From contig NZ_JAIBNX010000012.1 of assembly GCF_026130045.1 (NCBI RefSeq), forward strand, positions 20,945 to 61,638: a DNA stretch of 40,694 nucleotides, given 5' to 3'. Of this stretch, positions 9,384 through 16,900 are shown piece after piece (position 1 is the stretch's first letter; each line of letters opens with the position of its first letter). The translations under genes were made by a program, and so were the position numbers. The notes beneath the pieces were generated by a model. It saw nothing but the letters and a program-made list of their open reading frames with translations, had not been told where the DNA came from and did not search any database. The stretch is from Micromonospora sp. CPCC 205371 (lineage in GTDB: Bacteria; Actinomycetota; Actinomycetes; Mycobacteriales; Micromonosporaceae).

Positions 9384-10256
9384 ATGGTTGGTCGTAGGGA
9401 GTCGCAGAGCAGCCCGGCCTCCGGTGGCGCACTCAGTCGCCTCGAGGCGGCGCGCCAGTCACTGTCGGCAACGGAGCGCCGCGTCGCCGATCGGATCATT
9501 CGTCATCCGGAAGAGGTTCTCGAGAGCTCGATGCTTCAAGTGGCTCGGCAGTGCGGAGTTAGTGATACGACCGTGCTCCGAACTTGCCGGGCAGCAGGAC
9601 TGGCGGGGTTCACCGAGCTCAAGCTTCGGTTGGCCTGGGACCTGGCGTCGCCGACGCAGCTGATCCACAATGACGTCAACCCCGGCGATCCAGCCGCCGT
9701 TGTCGCTGAAAAGGTGTTCGGAGCCGCGTTCCAGTCGCTCCACGACACGCTGGAGCTCCTTGATGCCGATGCGTTCGAGCGGGCGGTCGAACTCCTCGAG
9801 CAAGCGTCCGCAATCCTTGTCGGCGGCGTCGGAGCCTCAGGTGTGGTCGCTCAGGCGTTCTACCAGCGCTGCCGCAGGCTCGGTCTCAATTGCGACGCGC
9901 CGACCGACAGCCAGCTCCAGATCGTGCACGCCTCGCTCATGCGCCCTGGCGACCTCGCCGTTGCGATCTCGTTCTCCGGCACGACGAAACTGGTCGTCCA
10001 GATGCTCGAGCAGGCCAAGTCCTGCGGCGCTACGACCATCGCCATCACCGGCAACCTCGACTCGCCCCTGGCCGCGCTCGGTGACGTCGTGCTCAGGACG
10101 GTCTCGCGGGAGACGCGCAGTGAGCACCTTGCCGCCCGGGTGTGTCAGATAACGCTTCTCGACGCCCTATACGTCGCCTACAGCTTGCGTCACGTCGACG
10201 AAGTTCTCGAACGAGAGTCCCGAATCATCGACGCCGTCGGACGGCGCCTGTACTAG
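9384..10256 (+). CDS. RpiR/MurR-family transcriptional regulator with SIS domain
   Basis: 290 residues. Residues 20-100 form the RpiR helix-turn-helix: SATERRVADRIIRHPEEVLE and VARQCGVSDTTVLRTCRAAG. A C-terminal SIS sugar-phosphate-binding domain follows (ILVGGVGASGVVAQAFYQRC and GDLAVAISFSGTTKLVVQML, then GATTIAITGNLDSPLA). These proteins sense phosphosugars or related catabolites. The gene is divergent from the BMP importer operon, and three palindromes lie between them, so it probably controls the importer and itself. The TrpF-like gene follows 36 nt downstream and is probably in the same transcript. The ATG at 9384 has a G-rich ribosome site (GGGGGCAGG). Confidence 0.88.
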   Translation: MVGRRESQSSPASGGALSRLEAARQSLSATERRVADRIIRHPEEVLESSMLQVARQCGVSDTTVLRTCRAAGLAGFTELKLRLAWDLASPTQLIHNDVNPGDPAAVVAEKVFGAAFQSLHDTLELLDADAFERAVELLEQASAILVGGVGASGVVAQAFYQRCRRLGLNCDAPTDSQLQIVHASLMRPGDLAVAISFSGTTKLVVQMLEQAKSCGATTIAITGNLDSPLAALGDVVLRTVSRETRSEHLAARVCQITLLDALYVAYSLRHVDEVLERESRIIDAVGRRLY

Positions 10257-10292
10257 TCGCCTCCGTGCGGCGCCAACAGAAAGAAGGAGCGA

Positions 10293-10973
10293 TTGTTCAC
10301 CCAGATCTACACCGCCCAGTCGCCTGAAGAGGCGACCCGACTCGCCGACCTCGGAGTCGACCACGTCGGTCTCACGCCGAGCTCGATCGGACTTCCTGGC
10401 GAGATCGACCACGCCACCGCGGCACGTTGCGTCGAGGCCTTGCGTGGCCGCGCTGTTTCGGTCGCTCTCTCGGCCTCGTCGGAGGTTGGGGAAATCCTCG
10501 CGATGGTCCAGGAGGTGCAGCCCGACATCGTCCAGCTGTGCGCAGACCCTGGCGCCGTGACTCCCGCTGCTGTCGCGCAGCTCCGTCCGCATCTCGGTGG
10601 CGCGAAGATCATGCAGGCAATCGCCATGACAGGCCCCGAAGCCATCGAGGCTGCTCGACAGTACGCGCAGGTGGCCGACTATCTGATCCTCGACTCGGTC
10701 ACGACCGAAGTCCCCGGGGTCGGCGCCGCGGGCACGACCCACGACTGGACGATCAGCGCCCAGATCGTGCAAGAGGTCGAGATCCCGGTCGTGCTCGCTG
10801 GCGGGTTGTCCCCCGACAATGTCGCAGAAGCCATCCGGGTCGTGCGCCCAGCCGGCGTCGACTCGCTCACCTGCACCAACCGCTTCCTGCCTACCGGCGG
10901 GTTCGAGAAGGATCTCGACCTGGTCGCGGCATTCGTCCGGGCGTCGAACAAGTCCTCGGAACTGACCGGCTGA
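10293..10973 (+). CDS. TrpF-like (phosphoribosylanthranilate isomerase-fold) protein lacking the catalytic Cys
   Basis: A 226-residue TIM-barrel protein. It has TrpF hallmarks: DYLILDS with Asp134 at the position of the catalytic Asp, a GVGAAGTTHDW loop like the GGTGxxFDW phosphate loop, and AGGLSPDNVAEAI, the classic C-terminal phosphate-binding motif. The first strand of true TrpF reads (V)KICGLT with the catalytic Cys. Here it is TQIYTAQ, so the Cys is absent. The gene sits among importer, RpiR and PfkB genes and not in a trp operon. I infer a recruited isomerase or related enzyme for a sugar-phosphate intermediate and not tryptophan synthesis. The start is a TTG at 10293 with AAGGAG at 10284-10289. 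It probably shares the RpiR transcript, which ends at the hairpin at 11001-11044. Confidence 0.75.
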   Translation: MFTQIYTAQSPEEATRLADLGVDHVGLTPSSIGLPGEIDHATAARCVEALRGRAVSVALSASSEVGEILAMVQEVQPDIVQLCADPGAVTPAAVAQLRPHLGGAKIMQAIAMTGPEAIEAARQYAQVADYLILDSVTTEVPGVGAAGTTHDWTISAQIVQEVEIPVVLAGGLSPDNVAEAIRVVRPAGVDSLTCTNRFLPTGGFEKDLDLVAAFVRASNKSSELTG

Positions 10974-11000
10974 CACCAGGGCTTTCAGGCAGGACCCCGG

Positions 11001-11044
11001 ACATGGGCCTGGTCCGTGCTTTGGCCACGGGCCGAGGCCCATGT
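11001..11044 (+). terminator. Compound hairpin terminator after the TrpF-like gene
   Basis: ACATGGGCCT (11001-11010) and AGGCCCATGT (11035-11044) are exact inverted repeats, and an inner CCGTG/CACGG stem lies within the loop. It begins 28 nt after the TrpF-like stop, with a pyrimidine-rich tail (CTTACCTATTC). It separates this transcript from the PfkB gene, which has its own promoter. Confidence 0.6.
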
Positions 11045-11095
11045 CTTACCTATTCACCTAACCCTCGGCCCGGCGCTCCCACGGCCGGTCAGGAC

Positions 11096-11109
11096 GTTAA
11101 GCGCTTGAC
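11096..11109. promoter_or_regulatory. LacI-type operator overlapping the PfkB-gene -35
   Basis: GTTAAGCGCTTGAC is a 14-bp near-perfect palindrome (6 of 7 pairs) with the central AAGCGCTT typical of LacI-family operators. It covers five bases of the TTGACG -35 at 11105-11110. The LacI regulator encoded convergently at 11996-13006 is the obvious candidate to bind it. Confidence 0.5.
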
Positions 11110-11133
11110 GGGCGAAAGCCCGATCCGTACCGT
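11105..11133 (+). promoter_or_regulatory. Promoter of the PfkB gene, leaderless
   Basis: TTGACG (11105-11110), a 17-nt spacer and TACCGT (11128-11133, fitting TAnnnT) form a housekeeping-type promoter. The start point 6-7 nt downstream falls on the ATG at 11140. No Shine-Dalgarno sequence precedes that ATG, so the mRNA is probably leaderless. Confidence 0.55.
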
Positions 11134-11139
11134 TCACTC

Positions 11140-11988
11140 ATGCTGGTGGTGATCGGAGATCTCGTCGAAGACGTGATGGCATGCCGGAGCGGCTCTGGCC
11201 CGCTCGATCGAGCGACTGATAATCCCGCGCACATCGTCCGCAAGCGAGGCGGCAGCGCTGCCAATGTGGCTGCTGCCGCTGCGAGGCTGGTGCCAACCCG
11301 GTTCGTCGGACGAGTGGGGCGAGACCCCATCGCGTTGCGGCTCACGTCGAGTCTCGAGTCGGCGGGAGTGGATGTGAGAGTGCAGATCGCCGGCAGGACG
11401 GGAACTGTGATCATCCTGGTTGACGACGATGGCGAGCGGACCATGATCCCCGACCGCGCCGCCGCTTCGCAGCTGGGTGATGTGGACCCGGCATGGCTGG
11501 TCGATGCCCGCTGGCTGCACATGACCCTCTACGGGTTCCTCCTCCCCTCCTCACGACGGGCTTGCATCGCGGCGGCGCACGAGGTTCACCGACTCGGAGG
11601 GCTTGTCAGCGTGGATCTGTCGTCGGTCTGGGCGATCCGCGAGATGGGTGCAGAACTCGGCGTCGTGCTCAAAGAGGTGAGTCCCGAGGTCGTCATCGCG
11701 AACGCGGATGAGGCGACAGAAGCAGCACGAGCGGACCTACGCGATGCTGCCGGCGTCTTGGTGATCAAGGATGGCGCGGCCCCGGTAAGGATCGTCGGTG
11801 CGGACGGGATGACAAGCGTCCCGGTCCCGCCCGTGGATGGTGTGCGAGACACGACTGGTGCGGGTGACGCATTTGCCGCCGGCTTCGCCGCAGCGCGCCT
11901 CTTGGGCTCGTCGGATGTCGAGGCGGCCACCGCAGGCGTCGCGCTGGCAGCGCGGACGCTACGCAACATCGGCGCGTCGGTGGACTAG
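11140..11988 (+). CDS. PfkB/ribokinase-family carbohydrate kinase
   Basis: 282 residues that would phosphorylate a sugar, nucleoside or related alcohol with ATP. PfkB signature 1 is present near residues 36-45 (KRGGSAANVAAAAARL). Signature 2 is near 237-249 (DTTGAGDAFAAGF), with catalytic Asp243. The lid and substrate region includes GRVGRDPIALRL and GERTMIPDRAA. It is somewhat shorter than the usual 300-330 residues but looks complete. It follows the TrpF-like gene but is separated by a terminator hairpin and has its own LacI-operator-bearing, apparently leaderless promoter. Its 3' end converges on the LacI-type regulator with only 7 nt between stops. The substrate is unknown. A ribose or nucleoside moiety delivered by the BMP importer is a reasonable guess. 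Confidence 0.88.
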   Translation: MLVVIGDLVEDVMACRSGSGPLDRATDNPAHIVRKRGGSAANVAAAAARLVPTRFVGRVGRDPIALRLTSSLESAGVDVRVQIAGRTGTVIILVDDDGERTMIPDRAAASQLGDVDPAWLVDARWLHMTLYGFLLPSSRRACIAAAHEVHRLGGLVSVDLSSVWAIREMGAELGVVLKEVSPEVVIANADEATEAARADLRDAAGVLVIKDGAAPVRIVGADGMTSVPVPPVDGVRDTTGAGDAFAAGFAAARLLGSSDVEAATAGVALAARTLRNIGASVD

Positions 11989-11995
11989 CGGAAAT

Positions 11996-13006
11996 TCAGG
12001 AGACTGGCGCCGCTCCCGTGCTTTCGCGCACGTGGAGCGAGATGGGGACGAGGGTCGGCTGGCCGGATTCGACGCCATCGATACGCTCAGCGAGCGTCGC
12101 GCCGGCCCGTTGACCGAGTTCGAAGGCATCGAACCGAACGCTGGTCAGCGCGGGCTCCACCAGGGCCGCGTAGGCAGTGTCGTCGAACCCGGCGATGCTC
12201 ATCTGTGCCGGCACAGCAAGACCTGCCGCACGGGCTCCCTGGAGGGCGCCGAACGTGAGACGCTCCTCCGCGCACACGACTGCGGTGACGCCTGCGGCGG
12301 CCCACGTCGCCTGGTTCGCGAGGAACGCTTCGCAGGCCGACGCGAAATCCTGCTCCGCGGTGACCTCACCCACGACGACGATCGCGCCGCGGTCCTTGGC
12401 GGCTGCGACGAAGCTGTCACGACGCCGTTGATAGCTCGTCTTGTCCTGCGTGCTGTCGAGGTACCCGATGACTCGGTGGCCCAGCCCACAGAGGTGCTCG
12501 GCGAGGACTTCCCCCGCGGCTGCCAGATCGAGGTCTATAGACGGGAAGATCGATCCGGGGTCGGAGGCGTCGACCAACACCAGGGGAAGCGTCGCCTGAC
12601 CAAGTTCGGCGACGACAGTTCTTGAGGGAGACGCGAGGATCAGGCCCGCGACCTCGCCGTTCTGGGCGAAACGCACGGTGTGGCTGTCGTAGTCGTGCCC
12701 GTCCCGCTCGACCACGATCTCGACGTCGAACCGCTCCCCGACACCAGCCAGTGCCCCGTGGTACATGTCGGCAAAGAACGCGTTGCGCAAGTCGGGACAG
12801 ACCAGCGCCACCCTGCGGGACGAACCGGTCGCGAGGGCGCGGGCGCCGGGGTGAGTCCGGTAGCCGAGCTCGTCAACGGCTCGAAGGATGTCGGCGCGGA
12901 GCCTCGGACTCACCCGGCCGGCATGGCGGCCGTTGACGACCAGTGACACGGCGGCGGTCGAGCATCCCGCCCGGTCGGCGACATCCTGGGCGGTGACACG
13001 GGGCAC
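11996..13006 (-). CDS. LacI-family transcriptional repressor
   Basis: 336 residues. The N-terminal DNA-binding domain is complete: VTAQDVADRAGCSTAAVSLV, then NGRHAGRVSPRLRADIL and the hinge ALATGSSRR. A periplasmic-binding-protein-like sensor domain follows (RRVALVCPDLRNAFFADMYH, VIGYLDSTQDKTSYQRRRD, MSIAGFDDTAYAALVEPALT). It probably responds to a sugar or nucleoside intermediate. The start is a GTG at 13006; no Shine-Dalgarno sequence is visible, and a TAACAT -10 ends 6 nt before it, so the transcript may be leaderless. It converges with the PfkB gene, whose -35 carries a LacI-style palindrome, making that gene its probable target. The IclR gene lies 94 nt upstream on the same strand. Confidence 0.92.
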   Translation of the reverse strand: MPRVTAQDVADRAGCSTAAVSLVVNGRHAGRVSPRLRADILRAVDELGYRTHPGARALATGSSRRVALVCPDLRNAFFADMYHGALAGVGERFDVEIVVERDGHDYDSHTVRFAQNGEVAGLILASPSRTVVAELGQATLPLVLVDASDPGSIFPSIDLDLAAAGEVLAEHLCGLGHRVIGYLDSTQDKTSYQRRRDSFVAAAKDRGAIVVVGEVTAEQDFASACEAFLANQATWAAAGVTAVVCAEERLTFGALQGARAAGLAVPAQMSIAGFDDTAYAALVEPALTSVRFDAFELGQRAGATLAERIDGVESGQPTLVPISLHVRESTGAAPVS

Positions 13007-13018
13007 GTTTACATGTTA
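13007..13018 (-). promoter_or_regulatory. Possible -10 of the LacI-type gene
   Basis: On the minus strand TAACAT (13018-13013) is followed after 6 nt by the GTG start, the spacing of a leaderless promoter. No good -35 is visible. AGTCGGGTG (13018-13026) and CACCCGACT (13064-13072) form a 9-bp inverted repeat just upstream, which may be an IclR-gene terminator or a regulatory loop. Confidence 0.3.
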
Positions 13019-13100
13019 GTCGGGTGGACTTCTCATCCTTCCCGGTCACGTGCGGCCAGCGAGCACCCGACTCGTACTGCCCTGACGGGACCTGGTCGAC

Positions 13101-13817
13101 CTAGGGGCGCATCCTGGCTTTGATGGCTGCGGCCGCGAGCATCAGTCGTTCGCCGATCCGCTCTTGGGACCAATCGCTCTGCACGTAGACGACGGCGAGC
13201 GCCGCTGGACCGTGACCCGCGACATCCAACGGGACGGCAACAGCAGAGATCCCCGGAACCACCTCCCCGTGACTGCTGGCGTACCCGCGTTGTCGCGCCT
13301 CCCTCACCTTTTGCTGTCGCGCAGCCTCCTGTTCGAGGCGCGAGAGCTGGTCGTCGTCGAGCTGAAACTGAATCGCCATCCCATCAGCTCCTGCCGTGAT
13401 GGGATGGCGTGCCCCCGGCTTGTAGGCGATCGTCGCGTGCTCGTTGATCGGCTCGATGCTCATCAGCGTGATGCAGTCCAGGCCATCCAAGATGGCCACG
13501 TACGCAGTCATCGACAGCTCGTTCGCGATGGCCGAGAGCTCGTGCAGCGACGCGCCCCGGAGATCCCGTGCAACACCTCGTGCCAGCTCCGCCACGCCGG
13601 GTCCGAGCTCGACCCCCCTCTCCGTCCGGGTAACCAGACGGAAGTCCTCGAGGGTCCGAACGATCCGGTAGGCGATCGAACGGTGAACGTCGAGAGAGCT
13701 GGCCAGTTCAGCGATTGACTGCGGGGTTCCCGCCTCTAGGAGCAGCTCCAGCATTCGGAGCCCGCGGGCGAGGGTCTGGGAGTGCGCAGGCGTTGAGTTC
13801 ATGGTGGCCCTTGTCAT
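13101..13817 (-). CDS. IclR-family transcriptional regulator
   Basis: 238 residues. The winged helix spans about residues 15-75 (LARGLRMLELLLEAG, IAELASSLDVHRSIAYRIVR, TLEDFRLVTR). The effector-binding GAF-like domain follows, with TAYVAILDGLDCITLM, PGARHPITAGADGMAI and GVVPGISAVAVPLDV-like segments typical of the family. It lies divergent from the hydrolase-hydantoinase-RidA operon and almost certainly regulates it. A 33-nt palindrome begins 24 nt upstream of its ATG, and a near copy lies at 699-731. An ATG at 13802 is an alternative start and would shorten the protein by five residues. IclR proteins act as repressors or activators; the sequence does not say which. Confidence 0.9.
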   Translation of the reverse strand: MTRATMNSTPAHSQTLARGLRMLELLLEAGTPQSIAELASSLDVHRSIAYRIVRTLEDFRLVTRTERGVELGPGVAELARGVARDLRGASLHELSAIANELSMTAYVAILDGLDCITLMSIEPINEHATIAYKPGARHPITAGADGMAIQFQLDDDQLSRLEQEAARQQKVREARQRGYASSHGEVVPGISAVAVPLDVAGHGPAALAVVYVQSDWSQERIGERLMLAAAAIKARMRP

Positions 13818-13840
13818 GGCGCGATCGCGTGGCTTAGTGT

Positions 13841-13873
13841 TTCTAATAACGAGTCCTGCGTTCGATTATAGAA
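13841..13873. promoter_or_regulatory. Imperfect palindrome, candidate IclR operator (site B)
   Basis: The element begins TTCTAATAACGA and ends CGTTCGATTATAGAA. It matches site A (699-731) in 26 of 33 positions, with both arms almost fully conserved and the central six bases different. It lies between the IclR gene and the divergent hydrolase operon, the standard position for an IclR operator. Confidence 0.7.
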
Positions 13874-14003
13874 CACGCTGCCATGGGCGTCAACATACCA
13901 AGCTGCGAACCGGCGGTGGCCGAGGTTCTCGTGTGCGTGGTCGTCCCGGGACTGAACCTGCATCAGGCGCGACTCGAGCGCTATGGAAAGGAACGGAGTG
14001 GTT

Positions 14004-14684
14004 ATGGCCACCCTGGAAAGACCCCCAGCCATTTGGGACGACGCTGTAGACCCAGCTGATGTCGCCCAATACGCCAAGATCGGCTTCGGCGCGGGAGGCG
14101 GTCTCGGATCGCGTCCGGCGATCGTGGTCATCGACGTGCAAGAACGCACGGTCAATGAGCGCTATCCCACAAGTTGTGGCGAGGCGGGTCGAACCGCGGT
14201 ACCCAAGATCGCGGCTCTCCTGCACACTGCTCGTTCGAACGGAGTTCCTGTCTTCTTTGTCTACGTCGCACCCAAGGACGCCAACGATTCCACCCGTTTC
14301 GCTGCGAAGATGCCGACCCTCCACGGCGTGGATCAGGCCGGGTACGACTTCCTCGACGAGGTCTCACCTCAGCCCGGCGACGTCCTCATCCCCAAGCGCC
14401 ACCCAAGCGCGTTCTTCGGAACCCCGCTCGTTTCCTACCTGGTGGACAGGGGGGTCGACTCGCTGATCGTGACCGGAGCGACAACGAGCGGATGCGTCCG
14501 GGCCACCGCGATCGACGCCTTCTCGTACGGCTACAAGGTGGCCGTACCCCAAGACGCCGTGTTCGACCGAGTTCGCACCAGCCACCTGGTGAACCTCTTC
14601 GACATCCAGCACAAGTACGGGGACGTTCTTGAGACGGCAGAGCTTCAGCGCCTCTTGAACGACGGAAACTCTGGAGAGGGCTGA
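14004..14684 (+). CDS. Isochorismatase-fold cysteine hydrolase, N-carbamoylsarcosine amidase-like
   Basis: 226 residues. The cysteine-hydrolase triad is intact: Asp44 in AIVVIDVQE, Lys131 in LIPKRHPSAF, and Cys164 in TGATTSGCVRATAID. The segment FFGTPLVSYLVDRGVDSLIV and the end NLFDIQHKYGDVLETAELQ follow N-carbamoylsarcosine amidohydrolase (from memory) more closely than nicotinamidase or RutB. The expected reaction is hydrolysis of an N-carbamoyl amino acid or ureido compound to CO2, ammonia and an amine. I chose ATG 14004, with CGGAG at 13994-13998, over the ATG at 13983. It is the first gene of an operon with a hydantoinase-like enzyme, which fits ring opening followed by decarbamoylation. 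The IclR site B lies upstream. Confidence 0.85.
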   Translation: MATLERPPAIWDDAVDPADVAQYAKIGFGAGGGLGSRPAIVVIDVQERTVNERYPTSCGEAGRTAVPKIAALLHTARSNGVPVFFVYVAPKDANDSTRFAAKMPTLHGVDQAGYDFLDEVSPQPGDVLIPKRHPSAFFGTPLVSYLVDRGVDSLIVTGATTSGCVRATAIDAFSYGYKVAVPQDAVFDRVRTSHLVNLFDIQHKYGDVLETAELQRLLNDGNSGEG

Positions 14685-14690
14685 CCTGAC

Positions 14691-16058
14691 GTGGAACTCG
14701 ACCTGGCGGTACAGAACGCCGTCATCACGATTGCGGGCATGGGGACATTCGAGGGTTCGTTGGGAGTCAAGGACGGCAAGGTCGCCGCTCTGACCGCCGG
14801 TAGCTCGGCCGGCGCGGCGAAGGAAGTAGTCGACGCCCGTGGCATGCACCTGCTCCCGGGCGTCTTTGACGCGCACTCGCACTACGGCCTTGGCGGTGAC
14901 GACGACTTCTCGACCGAGACACGGGCGGCGGCCCGTGCTGGGATCACGAGTACGTTGTCCTACCTCCTCAAGCTGGACACGGACTACGAGTCGCCCTACC
15001 TCGAGATGCGACGTGAGGGCGAGGCGAAGTCACTCATCGACTTCGGATTTCACTTCGGCGTCTCCTCGATCGAGCAGGCGAAGCGCCTGACCTGGGCCGC
15101 CGATCAGTTCGGAGTCGTTAGCCACAAGTACTTCATGAGCTTCAAGCGGCCAGGAGAAGGTGACTATCTCGGCGTCCATGCAGTACACGACGGAATCCTC
15201 TACCAGGTCATGAGGGAGGTCGCGAAGGATCCGCGCGTGATCCTCGTCGTCCACTCCGAAAACATCGAGGTCGTGTGGAGCCTTGCCGATGAGCTGCGTT
15301 CAAGCGGCGCGGATGGGCTCGCCGCGTGGAATGACTCGAGGCCCGACTTCACGGAAGCCCACGACATCGGGACCGTGGGCATGTTCTCAGAGCTAACCGG
15401 CGCGAAAGTGTTCATCCCGCACGTGTCGTCCGCGATGGCTCTGGAAGCAGCGAAACGCTTCGCGAGCAACCGGCCCATCCTGGAAACGTGCCCACACTTC
15501 CTGACCCACACATGTGATGACGAGTACCTCGGGTCGCTAGGAAAGGTCAATCCGCCACTGCGACCCAAGCGCGACGTCGAGGCGTTGTGGGAAGCCGTGT
15601 TCGACGGAACGATCGATCTAATTGCGTCTGACCACAACTCGCGGAAACGCGCGAACAAGTCTGGTGACATCTGGAGCTCGTCCGCCGGCTTCCCAGGACA
15701 AGGAACCATGCTCCCGGCCATCCTGACCGAAGGAGTAGTGCGGCGAGGGTTGGCCCTTGAGCGAGCCGTCGAATTGTTGTGCGCATCCCCGGCTCGGATC
15801 TTCGGTCACTACCCACGCAAGGGCACCCTCCTGCCAGGGTCAGACGCCGACTTTGTAGTTGTTGACTTGGAGACTTGGGCCGCGCCGGATACCGAATCGT
15901 GGGGATCATTCAGCGACTACTCGCTTCACGAGCGAGAGGAACTAGCCGGTTGGCCCGTTGCAACCTACCTGCGGGGCCGACGCATCTGGTCCACAGATGA
16001 TGGCTGGACCACCGATCCGGCAGGCGAATTTCTGCCGGCCACTCCAGTGGAAGGCTGA
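14691..16058 (+). CDS. Dihydroorotase/hydantoinase-like cyclic amidohydrolase
   Basis: 455 residues of the metal-dependent amidohydrolase superfamily, which open cyclic amides such as hydantoins, dihydropyrimidines, dihydroorotate or allantoin. All expected metal ligands are visible: His62 and His64 in DAHSHYG, the carboxylatable Lys146 in SHKYFMSF, His188 in VVHSEN, His244 in FIPHVSS and Asp314 in IASDHNS. The C-terminal strand region (ARIFGHYPRKGTLLPGSDAD) completes the beta-sandwich. The start is a GTG at 14691, six nt after the hydrolase stop, with GGAGAGGG upstream. Beside a carbamoylsarcosine-amidase-like partner, a hydantoin-type substrate is the best guess, but dihydropyrimidinase or allantoinase activity is not excluded. 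RidA follows after 9 nt. Confidence 0.88.
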   Translation: MELDLAVQNAVITIAGMGTFEGSLGVKDGKVAALTAGSSAGAAKEVVDARGMHLLPGVFDAHSHYGLGGDDDFSTETRAAARAGITSTLSYLLKLDTDYESPYLEMRREGEAKSLIDFGFHFGVSSIEQAKRLTWAADQFGVVSHKYFMSFKRPGEGDYLGVHAVHDGILYQVMREVAKDPRVILVVHSENIEVVWSLADELRSSGADGLAAWNDSRPDFTEAHDIGTVGMFSELTGAKVFIPHVSSAMALEAAKRFASNRPILETCPHFLTHTCDDEYLGSLGKVNPPLRPKRDVEALWEAVFDGTIDLIASDHNSRKRANKSGDIWSSSAGFPGQGTMLPAILTEGVVRRGLALERAVELLCASPARIFGHYPRKGTLLPGSDADFVVVDLETWAAPDTESWGSFSDYSLHEREELAGWPVATYLRGRRIWSTDDGWTTDPAGEFLPATPVEG

Positions 16059-16067
16059 GGGATCAGC

Positions 16068-16544
16068 ATGGAACGGCTCACGCCGGAACAGCGCTATGCC
16101 ACGCTACCTACTGAGCCCGAGAGACCGCTACATGAACGTATGCCCCGTGCCGCCGCGAGAAGGATCGGCAACCTTCTCTACAGCTCTGGTCGCACGGCGA
16201 GGGACGCGTCCGGGGAATTGATCGCAGTGGGACAGCTTGGTGCAGAGCTAGAAATTGAGGATGGCTGGCGCTGCGCCTGGCAATGCGCTTCGAACGTTGT
16301 AACTGCGGTTCGGGGGGAAGTCGGAAGCCTCGATGCAATCGCCTCTGTCGTGCGGGTGACCGTATTCATCGCCAGTGCGCCGGGGTTCTTCGAACAATCC
16401 GTCGTCGCTGACGGGGCAACGCAGTACTTCCATGCGATCTTTGGGCCGCAAGCCGGTCACCATGCCCGTTCGGCCATCGGCGTAATGCGCCTTCCGGGCG
16501 ACAGCCCGGTAGAAGTTGAGGCAATCTTCGAATTACGTGATTGA
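16068..16544 (+). CDS. RidA (YjgF/YER057c/UK114) family protein
   Basis: 158 residues, slightly longer than typical RidA (about 130) owing to an N-terminal extension. The chorismate-mutase-like core includes NLLYSSGRTARDASGELIAV, a helix with WQCASNVVTAVRGEVGSLDA and strand VVRVTVFIASAPGF. The conserved Arg is in HHARSAIGVMRLPG, and the Glu in VEVEAIFEL. RidA proteins hydrolyse reactive enamine/imine intermediates released by other enzymes. RutC, which works beside a cysteine hydrolase in uracil breakdown, is a known parallel. It is the last gene of the operon, 9 nt after the hydantoinase, and is followed by a hairpin at 16596. Its presence suggests the pathway passes through an unstable enamine or that it protects against one. 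Confidence 0.85.
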   Translation: MERLTPEQRYATLPTEPERPLHERMPRAAARRIGNLLYSSGRTARDASGELIAVGQLGAELEIEDGWRCAWQCASNVVTAVRGEVGSLDAIASVVRVTVFIASAPGFFEQSVVADGATQYFHAIFGPQAGHHARSAIGVMRLPGDSPVEVEAIFELRD

Positions 16545-16595
16545 CCGATCCTTCCACCCGTCGCCATTGGCGCCACGCACCACGATCGCCTTCGC

Positions 16596-16616
16596 GCAGA
16601 CGCGCGAGGCGTCTGC
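16596..16616 (+). terminator. Terminator of the hydrolase-hydantoinase-RidA operon
   Basis: GCAGACGC (16596-16603) and GCGTCTGC (16609-16616) are exact inverted repeats around a 5-nt loop, 51 nt after the RidA stop and followed by TTCCT. Confidence 0.65.
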
Positions 16617-16744
16617 TTCCTACGGGGTCAGGCCCGATCGAGACGCTGCCCAGCCGGTCCAGATCGATGCTCGCACGATCGTGATGTCGGAAGGCAGGTC
16701 CGGCTCTGGCTGAGAGGGGTTCAGCACGTGTGGGTCGGAGCAGG

Positions 16745-16900
16745 TGTCGCAGACGGTTCAGCTGGCGGCCGGGGAGCGGTCGGGATGCCGCCAGCGGCTG
16801 GCGTCGCCCTGCTGTTCCACATACCGCCGCCCCCCGCGCCGGTGCTGTGCCAGGTATCGCAGGTAGTCGCGGCGGTCGCCGCCGAGCCGGCGTTTCGGGG
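16745..16900 (-). pseudogene. eccC: EccC (type VII secretion ATPase) N-terminal fragment
   Basis: One minus-strand frame reads RRLGGDRRDYLRYLAQHRR and then EQQGDASRWRHPD, which matches the conserved linker after the EccC membrane helices (family: GERRDYLRYLAQLR and QQRAALLWRHPDP). Only about 50 residues are recognisable, and the membrane helices and all FtsK/SpoIIIE ATPase domains are absent. It is a relic of a type VII secretion locus and lies head to head with the eccD relic on the other strand. Confidence comes from the distinctive DYLRYLAQ and WRHPD motifs. Confidence 0.55.

Noticed and set aside
10260-10295. Riboswitch before the TrpF-like gene
   Set aside because: The intergenic gap is only 36 nt, with a plain ribosome site.
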